Assembly: GCF_027286305.1 (NCBI RefSeq)
Contig: NZ_CP114599.1
Location: forward strand, 2,604,001-2,668,000
Source of the DNA: Phenylobacterium sp. NIBR 498073
Lineage (GTDB): Bacteria > Pseudomonadota > Alphaproteobacteria > Caulobacterales > Caulobacteraceae
Reading direction: 5' to 3'
Length of the DNA: 64,000 nucleotides
Shown piece after piece: positions 27,871 through 38,050 of the stretch. A program made the position numbers and the translations under genes. Below the pieces are notes generated by a model. That model saw only the letters and a list, made by a program, of their open reading frames with translations, was not told the DNA's origin and searched no databases. Within the stretch, counting starts at the first letter, position 1. Every line of letters begins with the position of its first letter.

Positions 27871-30273
27871 CTAGAACCTGGTTGAGGTGGAGAACCGGAA
27901 CGTTTCGGTCTTGTCGTAGTCTTCTTTGGCCAAAACTTGGCTGAAGTCGAATCGGATCGGCCCCATCGGCGAGCGCCAGAAGACCGACAGACCGGCCGTC
28001 GCACGCAGCGACAGGTCGTCATAGATCAGCGGATCGACCGTGCCGTCGGCCTTCAGCTTGTCCTTGTCGTCGAGCAGGCCAAGCGTGCCGACGTCGGTGA
28101 ACAGCGCGGCCTTGATGCCGTACTGCTCGGGCAGGCCGGTCGGAATGGTCAGCTCGGCCGAACCGATCGCATAGGCGCGGCCGCCGAGCGCGTCGGAGCG
28201 CCCGAAGTTGGTGTCGCGCGGACCGATGCCGGCGGTTTCGAAGCCGCGGAAGCTGTTCCCGCCCTTGTAGAAGCGGCTGTTGACCCGCACCGTGTCCCCG
28301 CTCCAGCCGGCGATGTAGCCGCCCTGCCCGGTCACGCTGAGGATGAAGTCCTTGTTGAACCCGTAGTACCAGCCGCCGGTCACTTCGGTGCTGATGTAGT
28401 TCACGTCGCCGCCGATGCCGGCCAGGTCCTGGCTGACGTCGAAGCGGAAACCGCGGGTCGGATTGATCGGGTCGTTCCGGCGATCGTAGAGGTAGGTGTA
28501 GCCGATCAGCGACGTCAGAAACTTGCCGCGCTGGGCGCAGAGCGACAGCGACACCAGCGGCGCGGTCGGATCGCAGTAGGCGTCATCGATCTGAACGTCT
28601 TCCTGGCGCAGCGTGTACCGGGTCGACATCCGCGAGTTCAGCGTCAGCGGGAACGCCATCCGGATGTTGCCGCCGACGGTCACGGTCTTATAGGCCGAGT
28701 ACTCGGTCAGGTCGTAGCGGTACGAGTAGAGGTCGACGCCCGCGCCCAGGTCACGGCCCAGGAACCGCGGCTCGGTGAAGCCGAAGTCGATCTGCTGACG
28801 CAGCGAACCGACCGATACGCGCGCGCGCAGGCTCTGGCCGCGGCCCCGGAAGTTCCGCTCGGTGACCCCGAGGTCGAGGATCAGCTGGTCGACCGACGAA
28901 TAGCCGGCGCTGAACGAGAGCTCACCCGTCGGCTGCTCCTCGACCTTCACCGCCAGACGGGTCCGGTCGGGCGCCGTGCCGGGCGCTTCGTCGATAGTCA
29001 CGTCCTTGAAGAAGCCGAGCGCGCGGATGTTGTTGCGCGAGCGGTCGACCAGGGCGCGGTTGTACGCGTCGCCTTCCACGAGGTTCATCTCGCGGCGGAT
29101 GACATAGTCCAGCGTGCGGGTGTTGCCCGTGACGTCGATACGCTCGACGTAAACACGCGGCCCTTCGCGGACCTGGAACACCACGTCGACGAGGCCGGTC
29201 TCGCGGTTCGGCGTGTAGCGCGGACGCACGTCCACGGCGGCGAAGCCGGCGGCGCCGGCCGCGAAGGTCAGCGAGTCGGTCGCCGCCTCGATCTTTTCGT
29301 CCTGATAGATCTCGCCCGAACGGATCGGCACCAGCTGCTGCAGGACGTTCTTGTCGAGCTTCTGCAGCTCGGTTTCGACCGTCACCTTGCCGAACTTGTA
29401 TTCCTTGCCCTCGTCGAGCGTGTAGGTGACGACGAAGCCGTTCTTGTCGGGCGCCAGCTCGGCGATCGCCGAGACCACGCGGAAGTCATAGAAGCCGCGG
29501 TTGCGGTAGTGCTTGCGCAGCTGCTCCTTGTCGTACTCCAGGCGGTCGGGGTCGTAGTTGGCGTTGTTCGAGAAGAACTTGTACCAGCTCGACTGCTCGG
29601 TCACGACCACGTCGCGCAGGTCGTTGTCCGAGTACTCCTTGTTGCCCAGGAAGTTGACCCGCAGCACCCCGCTCTTGGGGCCTTCGTTGATCTCGAAGAT
29701 CAGGTCGACGCGCTTCTGCGGCAGTTCGACGATCTTCGGCGTCACCGTCGCCGAGATCCGGCCCGAGCGGCGATAGAGCTCGACGATGCGCTGGACGTCC
29801 TGCTGCACCTTGGCGCGGGTGAAGATGCCGCGCGGACGCACGGTGACCTCGTCGCGCAGCTTGTCTTCCTTGAGGCCCGAGTTCCCTTCGAAGACCACCT
29901 TGTTGATGATCGGGTTCTCCACGACCGTCACGATCATGTCCGAGCCCTGCAGCTCGACCTTCACGTCGGCGAACAGGTCGGTGCGGAACAGGGTCTTCAG
30001 CGCCAGGTCGGCCTTGGCCGGATCCAGGACCTCGCCGGGCTGGATTGGCAGATAGGACAGCACGGTCGACTGCTCGATCCGCTCGTTGCCGCGCACGATG
30101 ATGCGCTGGACGACGCCGGACTGCTGGCCGGCGTCCTGCGGCGCAGGCTGCGGCTGGGGCGGAGTCGCCTGTTCCTGCGCCAGGACGGCGCTGGGAAAGA
30201 CGATCGCCGTCGAGCCCATCAGCAAGGCAAGGCCGGAGGCGAGCGCGGCGCGGCTAGCGCGGGGTCTTTGCAT
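27871..30273 (-). CDS. bamA: Outer-membrane protein assembly factor BamA
   Basis: 800 aa, Omp85 family. Signal peptide MQRPRASRAALASGLALLMG...SAVLAQ; five POTRA domains (about 55-440), the first starting VVQRIIVRGNERIEQSTVLSYL; then a 16-strand barrel with the conserved loop motif GGNSFRGFETAGIGPRD (VRGF-type) and a C-terminal Phe (TSTRF), the usual recognition end. The frame is open 22 codons further, but the ATG before the signal peptide is the sensible start. It lies 31 nt after the rseP stop, in the rseP-bamA-ompH-lpxD order general in proteobacteria. Confidence 0.97.
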   Translation of the reverse strand: MQRPRASRAALASGLALLMGSTAIVFPSAVLAQEQATPPQPQPAPQDAGQQSGVVQRIIVRGNERIEQSTVLSYLPIQPGEVLDPAKADLALKTLFRTDLFADVKVELQGSDMIVTVVENPIINKVVFEGNSGLKEDKLRDEVTVRPRGIFTRAKVQQDVQRIVELYRRSGRISATVTPKIVELPQKRVDLIFEINEGPKSGVLRVNFLGNKEYSDNDLRDVVVTEQSSWYKFFSNNANYDPDRLEYDKEQLRKHYRNRGFYDFRVVSAIAELAPDKNGFVVTYTLDEGKEYKFGKVTVETELQKLDKNVLQQLVPIRSGEIYQDEKIEAATDSLTFAAGAAGFAAVDVRPRYTPNRETGLVDVVFQVREGPRVYVERIDVTGNTRTLDYVIRREMNLVEGDAYNRALVDRSRNNIRALGFFKDVTIDEAPGTAPDRTRLAVKVEEQPTGELSFSAGYSSVDQLILDLGVTERNFRGRGQSLRARVSVGSLRQQIDFGFTEPRFLGRDLGAGVDLYSYRYDLTEYSAYKTVTVGGNIRMAFPLTLNSRMSTRYTLRQEDVQIDDAYCDPTAPLVSLSLCAQRGKFLTSLIGYTYLYDRRNDPINPTRGFRFDVSQDLAGIGGDVNYISTEVTGGWYYGFNKDFILSVTGQGGYIAGWSGDTVRVNSRFYKGGNSFRGFETAGIGPRDTNFGRSDALGGRAYAIGSAELTIPTGLPEQYGIKAALFTDVGTLGLLDDKDKLKADGTVDPLIYDDLSLRATAGLSVFWRSPMGPIRFDFSQVLAKEDYDKTETFRFSTSTRF

Positions 30274-30304
30274 CGTATCAGCCGTCAATGGAAAAGCGCG
30301 GGTT

Positions 30305-31522
30305 TCAGGAGAAAACGCCGCCGAGGATTTTGAACACACGCAGTTGCTGCAGATCGTTCCAGGTGGCGAACAACATCAAACCCAACAGCAGCGCAAGCCC
30401 CACCCGGTAGCCCGCCGCCTGGACCCGCGCCGCCAGCGGACGCCGCGCCACCGCCTCATAGGCGTAGAACAGCAGGTGTCCCCCATCCAGCACAGGGATC
30501 GGGAGCAGATTCATGAAGCCGATGCTCACCGAAACGAACGCAGCCAGTTGGAGCAGATTGACGCCGCTGCCGAGGATCATTCCCCCGACATCCGGCGCCC
30601 CTTCGGCTCCAGCCTGCGCGACTTTGCCGGAGATTCGGGCGATTCCGAGGGGACCGCTGAGTTGGTCCGGCGAAACCTGGCCAGTGACCATCCGGCCCAG
30701 ATAGTAGACCGTCGTCTCAAGCGTGCGCCACGTGCGCTGGACGCCGCCGGCGACGGCTTCAAGCGGGTTGTAGCGGACGTGGACATAGTCGTCCCGCGCC
30801 TGGGCCGGGGTCACGCCCAGCACGCCCTGCCGGTGGGTCCCAGCGACCGGATCGGTGCGCTCGACCCAGCGCGGCGTGGCGTTGATCGGGACCTCGCGCC
30901 CCGCCCGCTCGACGACAAAGGCTGTCGGCACCTCGGCGCGCACCTGCACGATCACCGCGAGTTCGTCGAAGCTCTTGATGCGCCGGCCGTTGGCCTCGAC
31001 GATCAGGTCTCCGGTCCGGAAGCCGGCCGCCTCGGCCGGGCTGCCGGGTTGAACCGACGCGATCTTGGCCGGCAGCACGTACTGGCCGAGCGCCAGCAAC
31101 AGCGAGGCGAACAGCGCCACGGCCAGCACGAAGTTGGCGATCGGCCCCGCCGCTGCGATGACGGCCCGCTGCCAAAGCGGCTTGAAATGGAAATAGCGCG
31201 CCACGGCCTCTTGGCCTTCACGCCGGGCGATCTGCTCGCGCATCGCGTTCAGGTCTTCTGCATCCGGCACGCTGGCGGCGTTCTCGTCGCCGGTGAACCG
31301 GACATAGCCGCCCAGCGGGATCCAGCCGACGCGCCACTCGACGCCGGATTTGTCGGTCCAGGAGGCGATCGCCTTGCCGAAGCCGATGGAAAAACGGTCG
31401 ATGGCCACGCCGAACATCTTGGCGGCCAGGAAGTGGCCCAGCTCGTGGATCGTGACCACCAGCCCCAGCACCAGGACGAAGGGAACGACGAAGGTCAGAG
31501 CGGTGAGGATGAAATCGAGCAT
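30305..31522 (-). CDS. rseP: Site-2 zinc protease RseP/MmpA
   Basis: 405 aa intramembrane protease. Zinc motif HELGH at residues 26-30 in the first membrane helix, second catalytic motif NLLPIPVLDGGHL near residue 347, and one or two PDZ-like domains (about 125-260, GSPAEAAGFRTGDLIVEANGRRI). In Caulobacter crescentus the orthologue MmpA degrades the polarity factor PodJ, so a role in cell-cycle polarity as well as envelope stress is likely here by homology. GGAGG lies about 10 nt before the ATG. Between dxr and bamA. Confidence 0.95.
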   Translation of the reverse strand: MLDFILTALTFVVPFVLVLGLVVTIHELGHFLAAKMFGVAIDRFSIGFGKAIASWTDKSGVEWRVGWIPLGGYVRFTGDENAASVPDAEDLNAMREQIARREGQEAVARYFHFKPLWQRAVIAAAGPIANFVLAVALFASLLLALGQYVLPAKIASVQPGSPAEAAGFRTGDLIVEANGRRIKSFDELAVIVQVRAEVPTAFVVERAGREVPINATPRWVERTDPVAGTHRQGVLGVTPAQARDDYVHVRYNPLEAVAGGVQRTWRTLETTVYYLGRMVTGQVSPDQLSGPLGIARISGKVAQAGAEGAPDVGGMILGSGVNLLQLAAFVSVSIGFMNLLPIPVLDGGHLLFYAYEAVARRPLAARVQAAGYRVGLALLLGLMLFATWNDLQQLRVFKILGGVFS

Positions 31523-31544
31523 CTGCTGTAACTCCTCCGCGCGG

Positions 31545-32741
31545 CTAGCGCCCTAGGCCGACGACGACCTCGCCGGCGACGCGACGCGCCAGCGTATCGG
31601 TCGCCTGAGCGTTCTCGAGCGTGTCGCCATTCGCCGCCCCCGCGACCAGGCCCTGAGATTCGACGCGTTCGAGGGTCTCAGACACCGTCGCGGCAATATC
31701 GAGAAAGCCAATCTTGCGGTCAAGGAAGGCGGCCACGGCGACCTCGTTGGCGGCGTTCATCACCGCGGGCGCGGCCCCACCGGCCGCCAGAGCTTCTTTG
31801 GCGATCTTCAAGGCGGGAAAACGGCGCAGGTCCGGTTCTTCGAAGGTCAATTGGCCAATGGCGGCCAGATCCAGCCGCGGCGCCGGCCACGGCAGGCGGT
31901 CGGGCCAGGCGAAGGCGCAGGCGATCGGCGTGCGCATGTCGGGCGCGCCGAGTTGGGCCAGCGTCGATCCGTCGCTGTACTCCACCAGGCTGTGGATGAT
32001 CTGTTGATGATGGATCAGCACGTCCACCCGCTCATTGGTCATGCCGAACAGGTAGGCGGCCTCGATGATCTCCAGGCCCTTGTTCATCATGGTCGCGGAA
32101 TCCACCGAGATCTTCGCGCCCATGCTGAAGTTCGGGTGGGCCACGGCCTGCTCGGGCGTGGCGTGGGCCATCTGCTCGGCCGACCAGGTCCGGAACGGCC
32201 CGCCCGACGAGGTCAGGATCAGCCGGTCGACCCGCTGGGCGTTCATCGGATCCAGCACCTGGAAGATCGCCGAATGCTCGGAATCGACCGGGATCACCGC
32301 CCCGCCCGCCAGCTTGGCCGCTCGCAGCAGCGAAGGACCCGCGCAGACCAGGCTCTCCTTGTTGGCTAGGCCGATCACCGCGCCGGCCTGCGCCGCCGCC
32401 AGGGTCGGCGCCAGGCCCGCAAAGCCGACGATCGAGGACATCACCCACTGCGCGTCCGCGGCGGCGGCCTCGACCACGGCGCTGTGGCCTGCCGCGACCT
32501 TGACGCCCGAGCCGTCGAGACGCTGGCGCAGCTCAGGCAGCTTGGTCTCGTCTTCGATGACCGCCAGCTTCGGCCGCCAGCGCAGGGCCTGCTCGGCCAG
32601 CCGCTCGGCGTTGCGCCCGGCGGTCAGGGCGGTCACCTCGACCTCGGCGCCGGCCTTTTCCAGGAGATCGAGAGTGGAAACGCCGACCGAGCCGGTGGAA
32701 CCCAGAACGCTGACGCGGCGAGGCAAAGTCAATGCGCCCAT
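31545..32741 (-). CDS. dxr: 1-deoxy-D-xylulose 5-phosphate reductoisomerase
   Basis: 398 aa. Makes 2-C-methyl-D-erythritol 4-phosphate in the MEP isoprenoid pathway. NADPH-binding [14 protein letters not shown] at the N-terminus; metal and substrate residues in [45 protein letters not shown] and [12 protein letters not shown]. The ATG giving [14 protein letters not shown] was chosen; a TTG two codons earlier is possible. It overlaps the end of cdsA by 13 nt. Together with uppS it provides precursor and carrier lipid for the envelope. Confidence 0.96.
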   Translation of the reverse strand: MGALTLPRRVSVLGSTGSVGVSTLDLLEKAGAEVEVTALTAGRNAERLAEQALRWRPKLAVIEDETKLPELRQRLDGSGVKVAAGHSAVVEAAAADAQWVMSSIVGFAGLAPTLAAAQAGAVIGLANKESLVCAGPSLLRAAKLAGGAVIPVDSEHSAIFQVLDPMNAQRVDRLILTSSGGPFRTWSAEQMAHATPEQAVAHPNFSMGAKISVDSATMMNKGLEIIEAAYLFGMTNERVDVLIHHQQIIHSLVEYSDGSTLAQLGAPDMRTPIACAFAWPDRLPWPAPRLDLAAIGQLTFEEPDLRRFPALKIAKEALAAGGAAPAVMNAANEVAVAAFLDRKIGFLDIAATVSETLERVESQGLVAGAANGDTLENAQATDTLARRVAGEVVVGLGR

Positions 32742-33568
32742 CCCCAATGATTGACCAGTCGGGCGGCCGCCAGCACGACCACGGCGAACATCAGGCCGTC
32801 TACTCTATCCAACAAACCGCCGTGCCCCGGGATCAGGTCCCCGGAATCTTTCACGCCGAACCGGCGCTTGAGCATCGACTCCCAGAGATCCCCGGCCATG
32901 GTCGCCAGGCCGCCGACCAGGCCGATCAGCGCCCCGGCCGGAACGCTCAGCACGATGGCGCTGAACGCCGCCATCGCCGCCCCTGCCGCGGCTGCGGCGA
33001 CCAGGCCGCCGATGAAACCAGACCAGGTCTTGTTCGGCGAGAACTTGGGCCACAGCTTCGGGCCCTTCAGGGCGCTGCCGACCGCGAACGCGGCGATGTC
33101 GGCGGCCCAGGCCACCGCGAACAGCAGGATCGTCCACTGCCGGCCTTCGGGCATGCCGCGCAGCCATACGAGGCAGACCACGGGGATCGCCAGATAGACC
33201 ACCCCGAACGCCGCGTTCATCGGCCGCTCGGCCACGCCGCGCGCCACCAGGGCCGCAGCCACGGCCCCCAGCGCGCCGGCCGCCCAGGCCAGCGGCATGT
33301 GCTTCTGGTGGGCCAGGAAGGCGGCGGCCAAGATCGCAACGGTAAGCGCAGTGGAGACGCGGATCGGCGCGGTCGGCGCGGTCATCGCGCCCCACTCGAT
33401 GGCCAGCAGCGCCACCGCCACGGCCACCAGCACCAGGAACAACCAGCGCAGCCCCGGCATGTCGGAGAACCACACCGCGCCCAGCACCGCGGGCACCAGG
33501 ACGGTGGCCGAGGCGACGCGGACGCCCAGATTGGCCCAGTCGAAACGCCTAGCCTGCGGCAAGGACAT
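32729..33568 (-). CDS. cdsA: Phosphatidate cytidylyltransferase
   Basis: 279 aa, multi-span inner-membrane enzyme making CDP-diacylglycerol. About seven or eight hydrophobic segments are seen; the C-terminal signature [24 protein letters not shown] matches the CDS family motif, and [13 protein letters not shown] is the upstream conserved loop. It overlaps uppS by 20 nt and dxr by 13 nt, so the three are tightly coupled. Confidence 0.95.
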   Translation of the reverse strand: MSLPQARRFDWANLGVRVASATVLVPAVLGAVWFSDMPGLRWLFLVLVAVAVALLAIEWGAMTAPTAPIRVSTALTVAILAAAFLAHQKHMPLAWAAGALGAVAAALVARGVAERPMNAAFGVVYLAIPVVCLVWLRGMPEGRQWTILLFAVAWAADIAAFAVGSALKGPKLWPKFSPNKTWSGFIGGLVAAAAAGAAMAAFSAIVLSVPAGALIGLVGGLATMAGDLWESMLKRRFGVKDSGDLIPGHGGLLDRVDGLMFAVVVLAAARLVNHWGWAH

Positions 33569-34304
33569 TATCGGCCACGGCGCCGCCGTAGCGCCGCTCG
33601 CGCTTTTGGAATTCCTCGATGGCCGCCCGCAGATAGTCGGCGCCGTAGTCGGGCCAGAGCACGTCCTGGAAGACGAACTCGGAATAGGCTGTCTCCCAGA
33701 GGAGGAAGTTCGAGAGCCGCTGCTCGCCGCTGGTGCGGATCACCAGGTCGGGATCCGGAAGGCTGGCGGTCGACAGCTTGCCCTGCAGGAGCTCTTCGGT
33801 GATGTCGTCGGGCCGGATCTGGCCGGCGGCGACCTCGGCCGCCAGGGCCCGGGCGGCGTCGGCGATGTCCGCGCGGCCGCCGTAGTTGAACGCCACCTGC
33901 AGGAAGAACTTGTCGTTATGCGCGGTCTGGCGCTCGGCCCGCTCGACGATCTCGGCGACGTCCGGCGGCAGGCCCGTACGGCGGCCGAGGATGCGGATCT
34001 TCACCCCCGCGCGCGCCAACTTGTCGAGGTCTGAGTTCACGTACAGCTTCAGCAGCCGCATGACCTCGGCGACCTCGCCGGCCGGTCGGCGCCAGTTCTC
34101 GGTCGAGAACGCATAGAGCGTCAGCCAGCGGACGCCCTGCGCAGGCGCCGCCTCGACGACCCGCCGGATCGCGTCCACGCCTTTCGGATGCCCGACCTGG
34201 CGCGGCAGGCCGCGGCGCTTCGCCCAACGGCCATTGCCGTCCATGACGATCGCCACGTGCAGGGGCGCATGCGGCGCGGGCTGCTGTTGATCGATCGTAG
34301 CCAT
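33549..34304 (-). CDS. uppS: Undecaprenyl diphosphate synthase (cis-prenyltransferase)
   Basis: 251 aa. Produces the C55 carrier for peptidoglycan and O-antigen. Motif HVAIVMDGNGRWAKRRGLPR holds the catalytic Asp; LTLYAFSTENWRRP, AFNYGGRADI and the C-terminal DPDLVIRTSGEQRLSNFLLWE and YSEFVFQDVLWPD are all conserved. It comes 34 nt after frr on the same strand. Confidence 0.97.
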   Translation of the reverse strand: MATIDQQQPAPHAPLHVAIVMDGNGRWAKRRGLPRQVGHPKGVDAIRRVVEAAPAQGVRWLTLYAFSTENWRRPAGEVAEVMRLLKLYVNSDLDKLARAGVKIRILGRRTGLPPDVAEIVERAERQTAHNDKFFLQVAFNYGGRADIADAARALAAEVAAGQIRPDDITEELLQGKLSTASLPDPDLVIRTSGEQRLSNFLLWETAYSEFVFQDVLWPDYGADYLRAAIEEFQKRERRYGGAVADNVLAAG

Positions 34305-34338
34305 GGGTTCCCGTTCGTCCTCGCTCCCGATGGGACGA

Positions 34339-34902
34339 TTAAACCTGCATGATCTCTTGTTCTTTGGTTTTCAAGGCTTCGTCGACGCGCTTGATCGCCT
34401 CGTCGGTAAACTTCTGAACCTCGGACTCCATCCGGCGCTGCTCGTCCTGGGTGATGGCGCTGTCCTTCTCGGCCTTTTTCAGGTCGTCGTTGGCGTCGCG
34501 GCGGACGTTGCGGATGGCGATCTTCTGCTGCTCGGCGTACTTGCCGGCGATCTTGGCCAGGTCCTTGCGGCGCTCCTCGGTGAGCGGCGGGATCGGCACG
34601 CGCAGGCTCTGGCCGTCGACGACCGGGTTCAGCCCCAGGCCGGCGTTGCGGATCGCCTTTTCGACCGAGACCACCAGGCCGCGGTCCCAGATGTTGACGC
34701 TGATCGAGCGCGGCTCGGGGACGCTGACCGACCCGACGGTGTTCAACGGCACGCTCGAGCCGTAGGCGTCGACCATCACCTGATCCAGCAGGCCGGCGGA
34801 CGCCCGCCCGGTCCGCAGGCTCGAGAACTCGTCCTTCAGGGCCGCGATCGCCTTGTCCATGCGATCCCGATACTTGCTGAGAACCGGCTTTTCCGCAGCC
34901 AT
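34339..34902 (-). CDS. frr: Ribosome-recycling factor
   Basis: 187 aa, the normal length of about 185. Two-domain L-shaped factor that splits post-termination ribosomes with EF-G. Starts [35 protein letters not shown], with [21 protein letters not shown] and [20 protein letters not shown] later. The ATG is preceded by GGGAG at 8 nt; the TTG five codons upstream overlaps that site and is rejected. It lies 40 nt after pyrH. Confidence 0.97.
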   Translation of the reverse strand: MAAEKPVLSKYRDRMDKAIAALKDEFSSLRTGRASAGLLDQVMVDAYGSSVPLNTVGSVSVPEPRSISVNIWDRGLVVSVEKAIRNAGLGLNPVVDGQSLRVPIPPLTEERRKDLAKIAGKYAEQQKIAIRNVRRDANDDLKKAEKDSAITQDEQRRMESEVQKFTDEAIKRVDEALKTKEQEIMQV

Positions 34903-34942
34903 AGGATTGTCTCCCAAGATATTGGTCTAATTCGGCGAATGG

Positions 34943-35662
34943 TCAGGCGATCGTCGTGAAGACGCCCTGCCCTTTCAGCACTTTGAAGAAGTTGCCCCGT
35001 TCACGGATGGAAAAGACCACGATCGGGATTTGGTTGTCACGCATCAGGGCGATGGCCGAGGCGTCCATGACCCGCAGGTCCTTGGCCAGCACTTCCTGGT
35101 AGCTCAGCGTCTCATAGCGCTGCGCGCTCGGATCTTTCTTGGGGTCGGCGGTGTAGACGCCATCGACGCTGGTGCCCTTGAACAGTGCGTCGCAGCCCAT
35201 CTCGGCCGTGCGCAGCGCCGCCGGGGTGTCGGTCGTGAAGAACGGCGCGCCCAGGCCTGCGGCGAAGATCACCACCCGGCCCTTTTCCAGGTGCCGCAGC
35301 GCCCGGCGGCGGATGTAGGGCTCGCAGACCGCTTCCATCGGGATCGCCGACTGCACGCGGGTATAGACGCCGATCTTCTCGAGCGCGCCTTGCAGCGCCA
35401 GGGCGTTCATCACCGTGGCCAGCATGCCCATATAGTCGGCGTTGGCGCGGTCCATGCCCTTCCCGGCCAGCGAGACGCCCCGGAAGATGTTGCCGCCGCC
35501 GATCACCAGGCAGAGCTCGATCCCGTGATCGACCACTTCCTTTATGTCCTCGGCCACCGCTTCGATCGTCTTGGTGTCAATGCCGAAGAGCGAGTCGCCC
35601 ATCAGGACCTCGCCCGACATCTTCAAGAGGATCTTCTTGTAGCGGGGCTTGGCTTCGGACAT
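34943..35662 (-). CDS. pyrH: Uridylate kinase
   Basis: 239 aa, hexameric UMP kinase of the amino-acid-kinase fold. [59 protein letters not shown] core (split here), [23 protein letters not shown] and [19 protein letters not shown] are diagnostic. Separated from tsf by a strong terminator and a 100 nt leader, it probably starts its own transcript with frr and the envelope genes behind it. Confidence 0.97.
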   Translation of the reverse strand: MSEAKPRYKKILLKMSGEVLMGDSLFGIDTKTIEAVAEDIKEVVDHGIELCLVIGGGNIFRGVSLAGKGMDRANADYMGMLATVMNALALQGALEKIGVYTRVQSAIPMEAVCEPYIRRRALRHLEKGRVVIFAAGLGAPFFTTDTPAALRTAEMGCDALFKGTSVDGVYTADPKKDPSAQRYETLSYQEVLAKDLRVMDASAIALMRDNQIPIVVFSIRERGNFFKVLKGQGVFTTIA

Positions 35663-35695
35663 GGCGGCTTCCGTGGAGAATCTGGCTGGGTACTA

Positions 35696-35724
35696 CATAG
35701 ACCAAGGGCGCCGTGCGCGTCGAA
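35696..35724 (-). promoter_or_regulatory. Candidate promoter of pyrH-frr and downstream genes
   Basis: On the minus strand TTCGAC (35719-35724) and TCTATG (35696-35701) are spaced by 17 nt, 33 nt before the pyrH ATG and just after the tsf terminator. Match to consensus is moderate; position is the main argument. Confidence 0.4.
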
Positions 35725-35760
35725 CGCCCACGTCGAACGCATGCGCTCGACGCTCGCCCT

Positions 35761-35821
35761 AAAAAAAAGGGGCCGAGCCTTCGGGCGGCGGACCGGAGTC
35801 CACTCCGCCTAAGGCTCGGCG
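35761..35821 (-). terminator. Rho-independent terminator of rpsB-tsf
   Basis: On the minus strand GCCGAGCCTT and AAGGCTCGGC (35772-35781 and 35811-35820) pair with a 29 nt loop that can itself form a small hairpin, and eight U residues follow after CCCC. It begins 28 nt after the tsf stop. Confidence 0.9.
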
Positions 35822-35848
35822 CCCTTGGGGCGTCCTAAATCAGGCTGA

Positions 35849-36784
35849 TCAGCCTTGGCCGGTCATCGACGCCACTTCGGCGGCGAAGTCGTCCTGCTTC
35901 TTTTCCACGCCTTCGCCCAGGGCGAAGCGCACGAACGCCTTCACGGCGACCGGCGCGCCGGTTTCCTTGGCGGTTTCGGCGATCAGCTGCTCGATGGTCT
36001 GATCCGGGTTCATGACGAAGGGTTGCTTCAGCAGCACCACTTCTTCCTGCCACTTGCGGATCCGGCCTTCGATCATCTTCTCGACGACGGCCAGCGGCTT
36101 GCCCGATTCCAGCGCCTGGTCGGTCAGGAACTTCTTTTCCTTCTCGACGGCGGCCGGATCGAGGTCGCCCTCGTTCAGGGCCAGCGGCGGGGTCGGGGTG
36201 CCGGCGACGTGCAGAGCGATCTTACGGCCGACTTCCTTCAGCACGGCCTGATCGCCCGCGCCTTCCAGAGCCACCAGCACGCCCAGACGGCCGACGCCTT
36301 CGCCCTGCGCGTTGTGCAGGTAGAGGGCCACGGCGCCTTCGCTGACCGACAGACGGGCCGAACGACGCAGACGCATGTTCTCGCCGATCGTCGCGATCAG
36401 GTTGGTGATCACGTCGCTGACGACTTCGCCCTTGGCCGTCTTGGCCGCGGTGATGGCGTCGACGCCTTCGATCGTCAGGCCGACGTCCGCGAAATCGCGG
36501 GCGGCGTTCTGGAACAGCTCGTTCTTCGACACGAAGTCGGTCTCGGCGTTCAGCTCGACCAGCACGCCGGTCTTGCCGTCGGCGCTCAGCTTGCCGGCCA
36601 CCAGGCCTTCAGCCGCGGCGCGGTCCGACTTCTTGGCGGCCTTCGAGAGGCCCTTGGTGCGCAGCCAATCGACGGCCGCTTCCATGTCGCCGTTGTTTTC
36701 CTGCAAGGCCTTCTTGCAGTCCATCATGCCAGCGCCGGACTTTTCGCGCAGGTCCTTGACCAGCGCAGCGGTGATCTCCGCCAT
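35849..36784 (-). CDS. tsf: Translation elongation factor Ts
   Basis: 311 aa. Nucleotide-exchange factor for EF-Tu. N-terminus [42 protein letters not shown] is the UBA-like domain signature; the [10 protein letters not shown] motif of the core follows. The open frame continues 19 codons upstream, but the chosen ATG gives the family N-terminus and has AAGGAG-type sequence 5-10 nt upstream (GATAAGGAGCTGACC). It follows rpsB after 98 nt. Confidence 0.97.
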   Translation of the reverse strand: MAEITAALVKDLREKSGAGMMDCKKALQENNGDMEAAVDWLRTKGLSKAAKKSDRAAAEGLVAGKLSADGKTGVLVELNAETDFVSKNELFQNAARDFADVGLTIEGVDAITAAKTAKGEVVSDVITNLIATIGENMRLRRSARLSVSEGAVALYLHNAQGEGVGRLGVLVALEGAGDQAVLKEVGRKIALHVAGTPTPPLALNEGDLDPAAVEKEKKFLTDQALESGKPLAVVEKMIEGRIRKWQEEVVLLKQPFVMNPDQTIEQLIAETAKETGAPVAVKAFVRFALGEGVEKKQDDFAAEVASMTGQG

Positions 36785-36882
36785 GGTCAGCTCCTTATCA
36801 GTCAGAATGGGTTTGACCGGACCCTGATAGGGCCCGGCCATGATCGTTTTTCGTCAAGCTGAGTAAGACGCCCGAAAGCGTC

Positions 36883-37710
36883 TTAGCCGGCTTGTTCCTG
36901 GTCCGCGGCCGGAGCCTCGGCGGCCGGGGCCGCTTCCGGCTCCGGCGCAAGCTCTCGGGCCAGGGTCGGCTCAACCGGCGCCACCGAGGCGCCCAGGTCC
37001 ACGCCAGCGGCCGATTGGCCGGCGGCCAGACCGTCGAGAACGGCGTCGGCCATCAGGTCGCAGTACAGCTGGATCGCGCGGGCGGCGTCGTCGTTGCCCG
37101 GGATCGGATAGGTGATGCCGTCCGGATCGCAGTTGGTGTCCAGGATCGCGATGACCGGGATGTTCAGCTTGCGGGCTTCCTGGATGGCGATCGACTCCTT
37201 GTTGGTGTCGATCACGAACATCAGGTCGGGGATGCCGCCCATGTCCTTGATGCCGCCCAGGCTGAGCTCGAGCTTGTCGCGCTCGCGGGTCATCTGCAGC
37301 AGTTCTTTCTTGCCGCGGCCTTGGCCTTGGCTTTCCCCGTCGAGCAGGCCTTCCAGCTCGCGCAGGCGTTGGATCGAACCCGAAACGGTGCGCCAGTTGG
37401 TGAGCGTGCCGCCCAGCCAACGGTGGTTCACGTAGTACTGGGCGCTGCGCTTGGCCGCCGTCGCGATCGGCTCCGACGCCTGACGCTTGGTGCCGACGAA
37501 CAGCACGCGACCGCCGCCGGCGGCGACTTCACGCACCTTCACCAGGGCCTGGTGCAGCAGCGGGATCGACTGCGAGAGGTCGATGATGTGGATGTTCGAC
37601 CGCGAACCGAAGATGTAGCGGTCCATCTTCGGGTTCCAGCGGTGGGTCTGGTGGCCGAAGTGGGCGCCAGCTTCCAGGAGCTGACGCATGGAGAATTCAG
37701 GAAGCGCCAT
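36883..37710 (-). CDS. rpsB: Ribosomal protein S2
   Basis: 275 aa, with an Ala/Pro/Glu-rich C-terminal extension of about 35 residues beyond the conserved core, common in alphaproteobacteria. Core motifs: [33 protein letters not shown] [60 protein letters not shown]. The ATG at MALPEFSM was chosen; the 53-codon upstream open frame is the untranslated leader. First gene of rpsB-tsf. Confidence 0.97.
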   Translation of the reverse strand: MALPEFSMRQLLEAGAHFGHQTHRWNPKMDRYIFGSRSNIHIIDLSQSIPLLHQALVKVREVAAGGGRVLFVGTKRQASEPIATAAKRSAQYYVNHRWLGGTLTNWRTVSGSIQRLRELEGLLDGESQGQGRGKKELLQMTRERDKLELSLGGIKDMGGIPDLMFVIDTNKESIAIQEARKLNIPVIAILDTNCDPDGITYPIPGNDDAARAIQLYCDLMADAVLDGLAAGQSAAGVDLGASVAPVEPTLARELAPEPEAAPAAEAPAADQEQAG

Positions 37711-37860
37711 CGGCTTTTCGTCCTTTTTCCGGTTAACCGCCGCAGGCAAACCCTCCAGATGGAGGACCGGAATGGGTATGGCGGGATGTCTCCCCGCACA
37801 TCGCCAAACACCTGCGTGTGGAATGACGCGCCAAATAGGGGCTGAGCGCGGAAAATGCAA
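37711..37860 (-). promoter_or_regulatory. rpsB promoter and structured leader
   Basis: On the minus strand TTGCAT (37855-37860) and CTATTT (37833-37838) are 16 nt apart. The inferred transcript has a leader of about 115 nt containing a short hairpin CCTCC-AGAT-GGAGG (37752-37765) that could pair with or mimic a ribosome binding site, suggesting autoregulation by S2; the promoter is plausible, the regulation is inference. Confidence 0.5.
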
Positions 37861-37938
37861 GCCTCGCACGCGTCTAGCCCCCGTCCCGGTTGGCTTGAAT
37901 CAAGCCAGCCGGATTCAACAGGGTCGTTTCTTTGAGTT

Positions 37939-37989
37939 TAGAGCCCTTCTTACCCACTCACAAAGTCCATCGTGTGTGGGAGGGCTCTA
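37939..37989. repeat. Palindromic repeat of the TAGAGC...GCTCTA type
   Basis: TAGAGCCCT and AGGGCTCTA bound a 51 nt element with inner complementary arms CCCACTCACA and TGTGTGGG, so nearly all of it folds as one hairpin. It shares its end sequences with the element at 38467-38518. It lies between the rpsB promoter and the small Pro-rich gene. The rest of the 340 nt between rpsB and that gene holds only the rpsB leader, a perfect GGCTTGA-A-TCAAGCC palindrome near 37892 and no coding frame I can support. Confidence 0.75.
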
Positions 37990-38050
37990 ACCGCCCCGGC
38001 CCTTGCGTGCACGGCCGCCCAGCTGCATCCTGCGATGGCAGGAGGGGATC

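Noticed and set aside
27937..30333. 798-codon plus-strand frame opposite bamA
   Set aside because: Antisense shadow produced by GC skew at third positions; composition is V/A/R/H/D-rich without domains.
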